Shown: in pieces, positions 4,447 through 5,485 of the stretch
Numbering within the stretch: the first letter of the stretch is position 1
How the letters are laid out: each line of letters begins with the position of its first letter
Source: an uncultured Paracoccaceae bacterium
GTDB lineage: Bacteria > Pseudomonadota > Alphaproteobacteria > Rhodobacterales > Rhodobacteraceae
Length of the DNA stretch: 5,485 nt
Assembly (NCBI GenBank): GCA_938038825.1
Contig: CALHST010000273.1
Span: forward strand, 1-5,485
Direction of reading: 5' to 3'
Program-made: the position numbers and the translations under genes
The notes under the pieces: generated by a model
Told to the model about the DNA's origin: nothing
Database searches by the model: none
What the model saw: only the letters and a program-made list of their open reading frames with translations

Positions 4447-5485
4447 CTAGGTCTCTTTCATGTTCGTGGAGGCCAGAAGCCCAATTGCCACAAGTTTCAA
4501 CACACACGGAATCCCCGCGTAAAAGAATGAGAGCATGGTCAATGCGCTCTCGGGGTTGTTGTTGGCCCCCGATTGAAAGCCTGCACGTTCAAGCGCGGGC
4601 AACAGAAGTACAGCCGCGAAGGCCAAGGTGAATTTCGACACAAATGACCACAGCCCAAATCCCTCTGCCGCCGAGGGCGAAATCACAGACATGCGCCGGG
4701 CAAACACGGCAGGCAGCAGCGTCAAATCAGCCCCCATCGTCGCCCCAGAGGCCGCGCAAATCAGGGCAAACAGCACCCAATCGCCGGGCCCCAACATCAG
4801 CGCGCCGCCAAATGCAACAATCGCCAACACCATGGCGGCCAGAAGGACGCGTTTGACGCCAAACCGCTCAGCCATCATGCTCCAGATCGGGGCAGACACG
4901 GCTGCGGACAGGAAAAACAAAAGCAACAAGGGCCCTTCCAACCCCGGCGCTTGCAGACGCGTTTCCACAAAGAACAAAAACAGTGTTGAGGACACGGCAA
5001 CAGGGGCCGCGTTTACAAAAGCGATCACCAACAAGCGCCGCGCCAATGGATCACCCAGAACAGCGCCCAGCCCGGACCCTTTTTCAACAGCCCCCGCGCG
5101 CCATTCCCCACGCATTGCAATCACCGCGCACAAGGCCAGGACCGCAAAACCGACTGCAAACCCAGCAAACGGGCGCTCCATCACATTGCCCAGCATCACA
5201 GGCGCGATAGCAGCCACGCAAACGCCTAACAGCGCACCCGTTTCACGCCAGCGGGCCAACTTTAAATGGCCATCCCCGCTGAGCTGATCTGCTTTCAGCA
5301 CGCCTTGGGCGTAAAAATTAATGGTCAGAAAGGAAAATGCCGAAAACACCAAAGTCAGCATCAATGCAAACCAGACCACAGGGGCAACGGGGGGCGTAAC
5401 GGCGAACAGGCCAACCATCGCAATCGCCATGACAGCACTGCCCAGCAACACTCCGACCCCGCGACGGGATCGCAGCACTTCGGAC
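4447..5485 (-). CDS. MFS transporter, GPH (glycoside-pentoside-hexuronide:cation symporter)-like, 5' end beyond right edge
   Basis: The frame is open through the right edge, giving the last 345 residues of a polytopic inner-membrane protein. GTG at 5478 is simply the first possible start inside the window; the residues before it continue in frame, and the R-S-R-R stretch just after matches the cytoplasmic loop that normally follows TM2 in GPH-like carriers, so about 60-100 residues are missing. Counting from that GTG, hydrophobic helices lie near 10-28, 32-56, 82-100, 104-122, 148-171, 183-202, 209-229, 233-258, 273-296 and 314-337: ten segments, consistent with 12 TM minus the first two. MAERFGVKRV at 202-211 is the MFS motif-A-like loop in the second half, and ARWRETGALLG (75-85) resembles the conserved R/G segment of MFS_2 proteins. 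Substrate unknown; sugar transport should not be assumed. First visible gene of the operon, with its promoter outside the window. Confidence 0.88.
   Translation of the reverse strand, partial: SEVLRSRRGVGVLLGSAVMAIAMVGLFAVTPPVAPVVWFALMLTLVFSAFSFLTINFYAQGVLKADQLSGDGHLKLARWRETGALLGVCVAAIAPVMLGNVMERPFAGFAVGFAVLALCAVIAMRGEWRAGAVEKGSGLGAVLGDPLARRLLVIAFVNAAPVAVSSTLFLFFVETRLQAPGLEGPLLLLFFLSAAVSAPIWSMMAERFGVKRVLLAAMVLAIVAFGGALMLGPGDWVLFALICAASGATMGADLTLLPAVFARRMSVISPSAAEGFGLWSFVSKFTLAFAAVLLLPALERAGFQSGANNNPESALTMLSFFYAGIPCVLKLVAIGLLASTNMKET

Noticed and set aside
4628..5287. A 219-codon plus-strand frame rich in Ala, Asn, Pro and Thr
   Set aside because: It is the antisense of the transporter's hydrophobic helices, which generates such low-complexity polar sequence; no domain is seen.

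Overview
The window looks like chromosomal DNA from an alphaproteobacterium, most likely a marine Rhodobacteraceae (Roseobacter-group) species. This rests on the moderately high GC (judged by eye), the style of the encoded proteins, and a gene order that recalls Rhodobacter sphaeroides. No database search was possible. Nothing points to phage, plasmid, IS, CRISPR or RNA genes.

Layout. (1) Positions 1-1509, minus strand: the first 503 residues of a molybdenum/iron-sulfur formate dehydrogenase alpha subunit, which runs off the left edge. (2) Positions 1510-1744: a divergent intergenic region with a palindrome, flanking direct repeats and a GC-rich element. (3) Positions 1745-3028, plus strand: a tight two-gene unit encoding a histidine-phosphatase-family protein and a glutathione S-transferase-family protein. 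The Shine-Dalgarno of the second overlaps the stop codon of the first. (4) Positions 3029-3129: a short convergent gap holding a strong intrinsic terminator for the minus-strand operon. (5) Positions 3130-5485, minus strand: a compact operon, in transcription order a 12-TM-type MFS/GPH transporter (start outside the window), a membrane-anchored DUF3833 protein, and a classical SDR oxidoreductase. The genes are 4 bp apart and then overlap by 4 bp.

How the genes may work together. Formate dehydrogenase would oxidise formate to CO2 and pass electrons through its Fe-S chain; its partner subunits are not visible. The phosphatase and GST share a transcript, but each lacks a family-typical catalytic residue (second catalytic His replaced by Ser; beta-class Cys replaced by Ile), so neither should be assumed to have the textbook activity. 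The transporter-DUF3833-SDR order resembles, from memory, R. sphaeroides RSP_1089-1088-1087. That locus belongs to the sigma-E/ChrR singlet-oxygen regulon next to cyclopropane-fatty-acid-synthase-like genes. A role in membrane-lipid or photooxidative stress is therefore a reasonable, untested hypothesis.

I see no clearly new biological system. The main points of interest are the formate dehydrogenase lacking one NuoG-type cluster site, the two enzymes with altered active sites, the stress-operon-like cluster and the structured divergent intergenic region.
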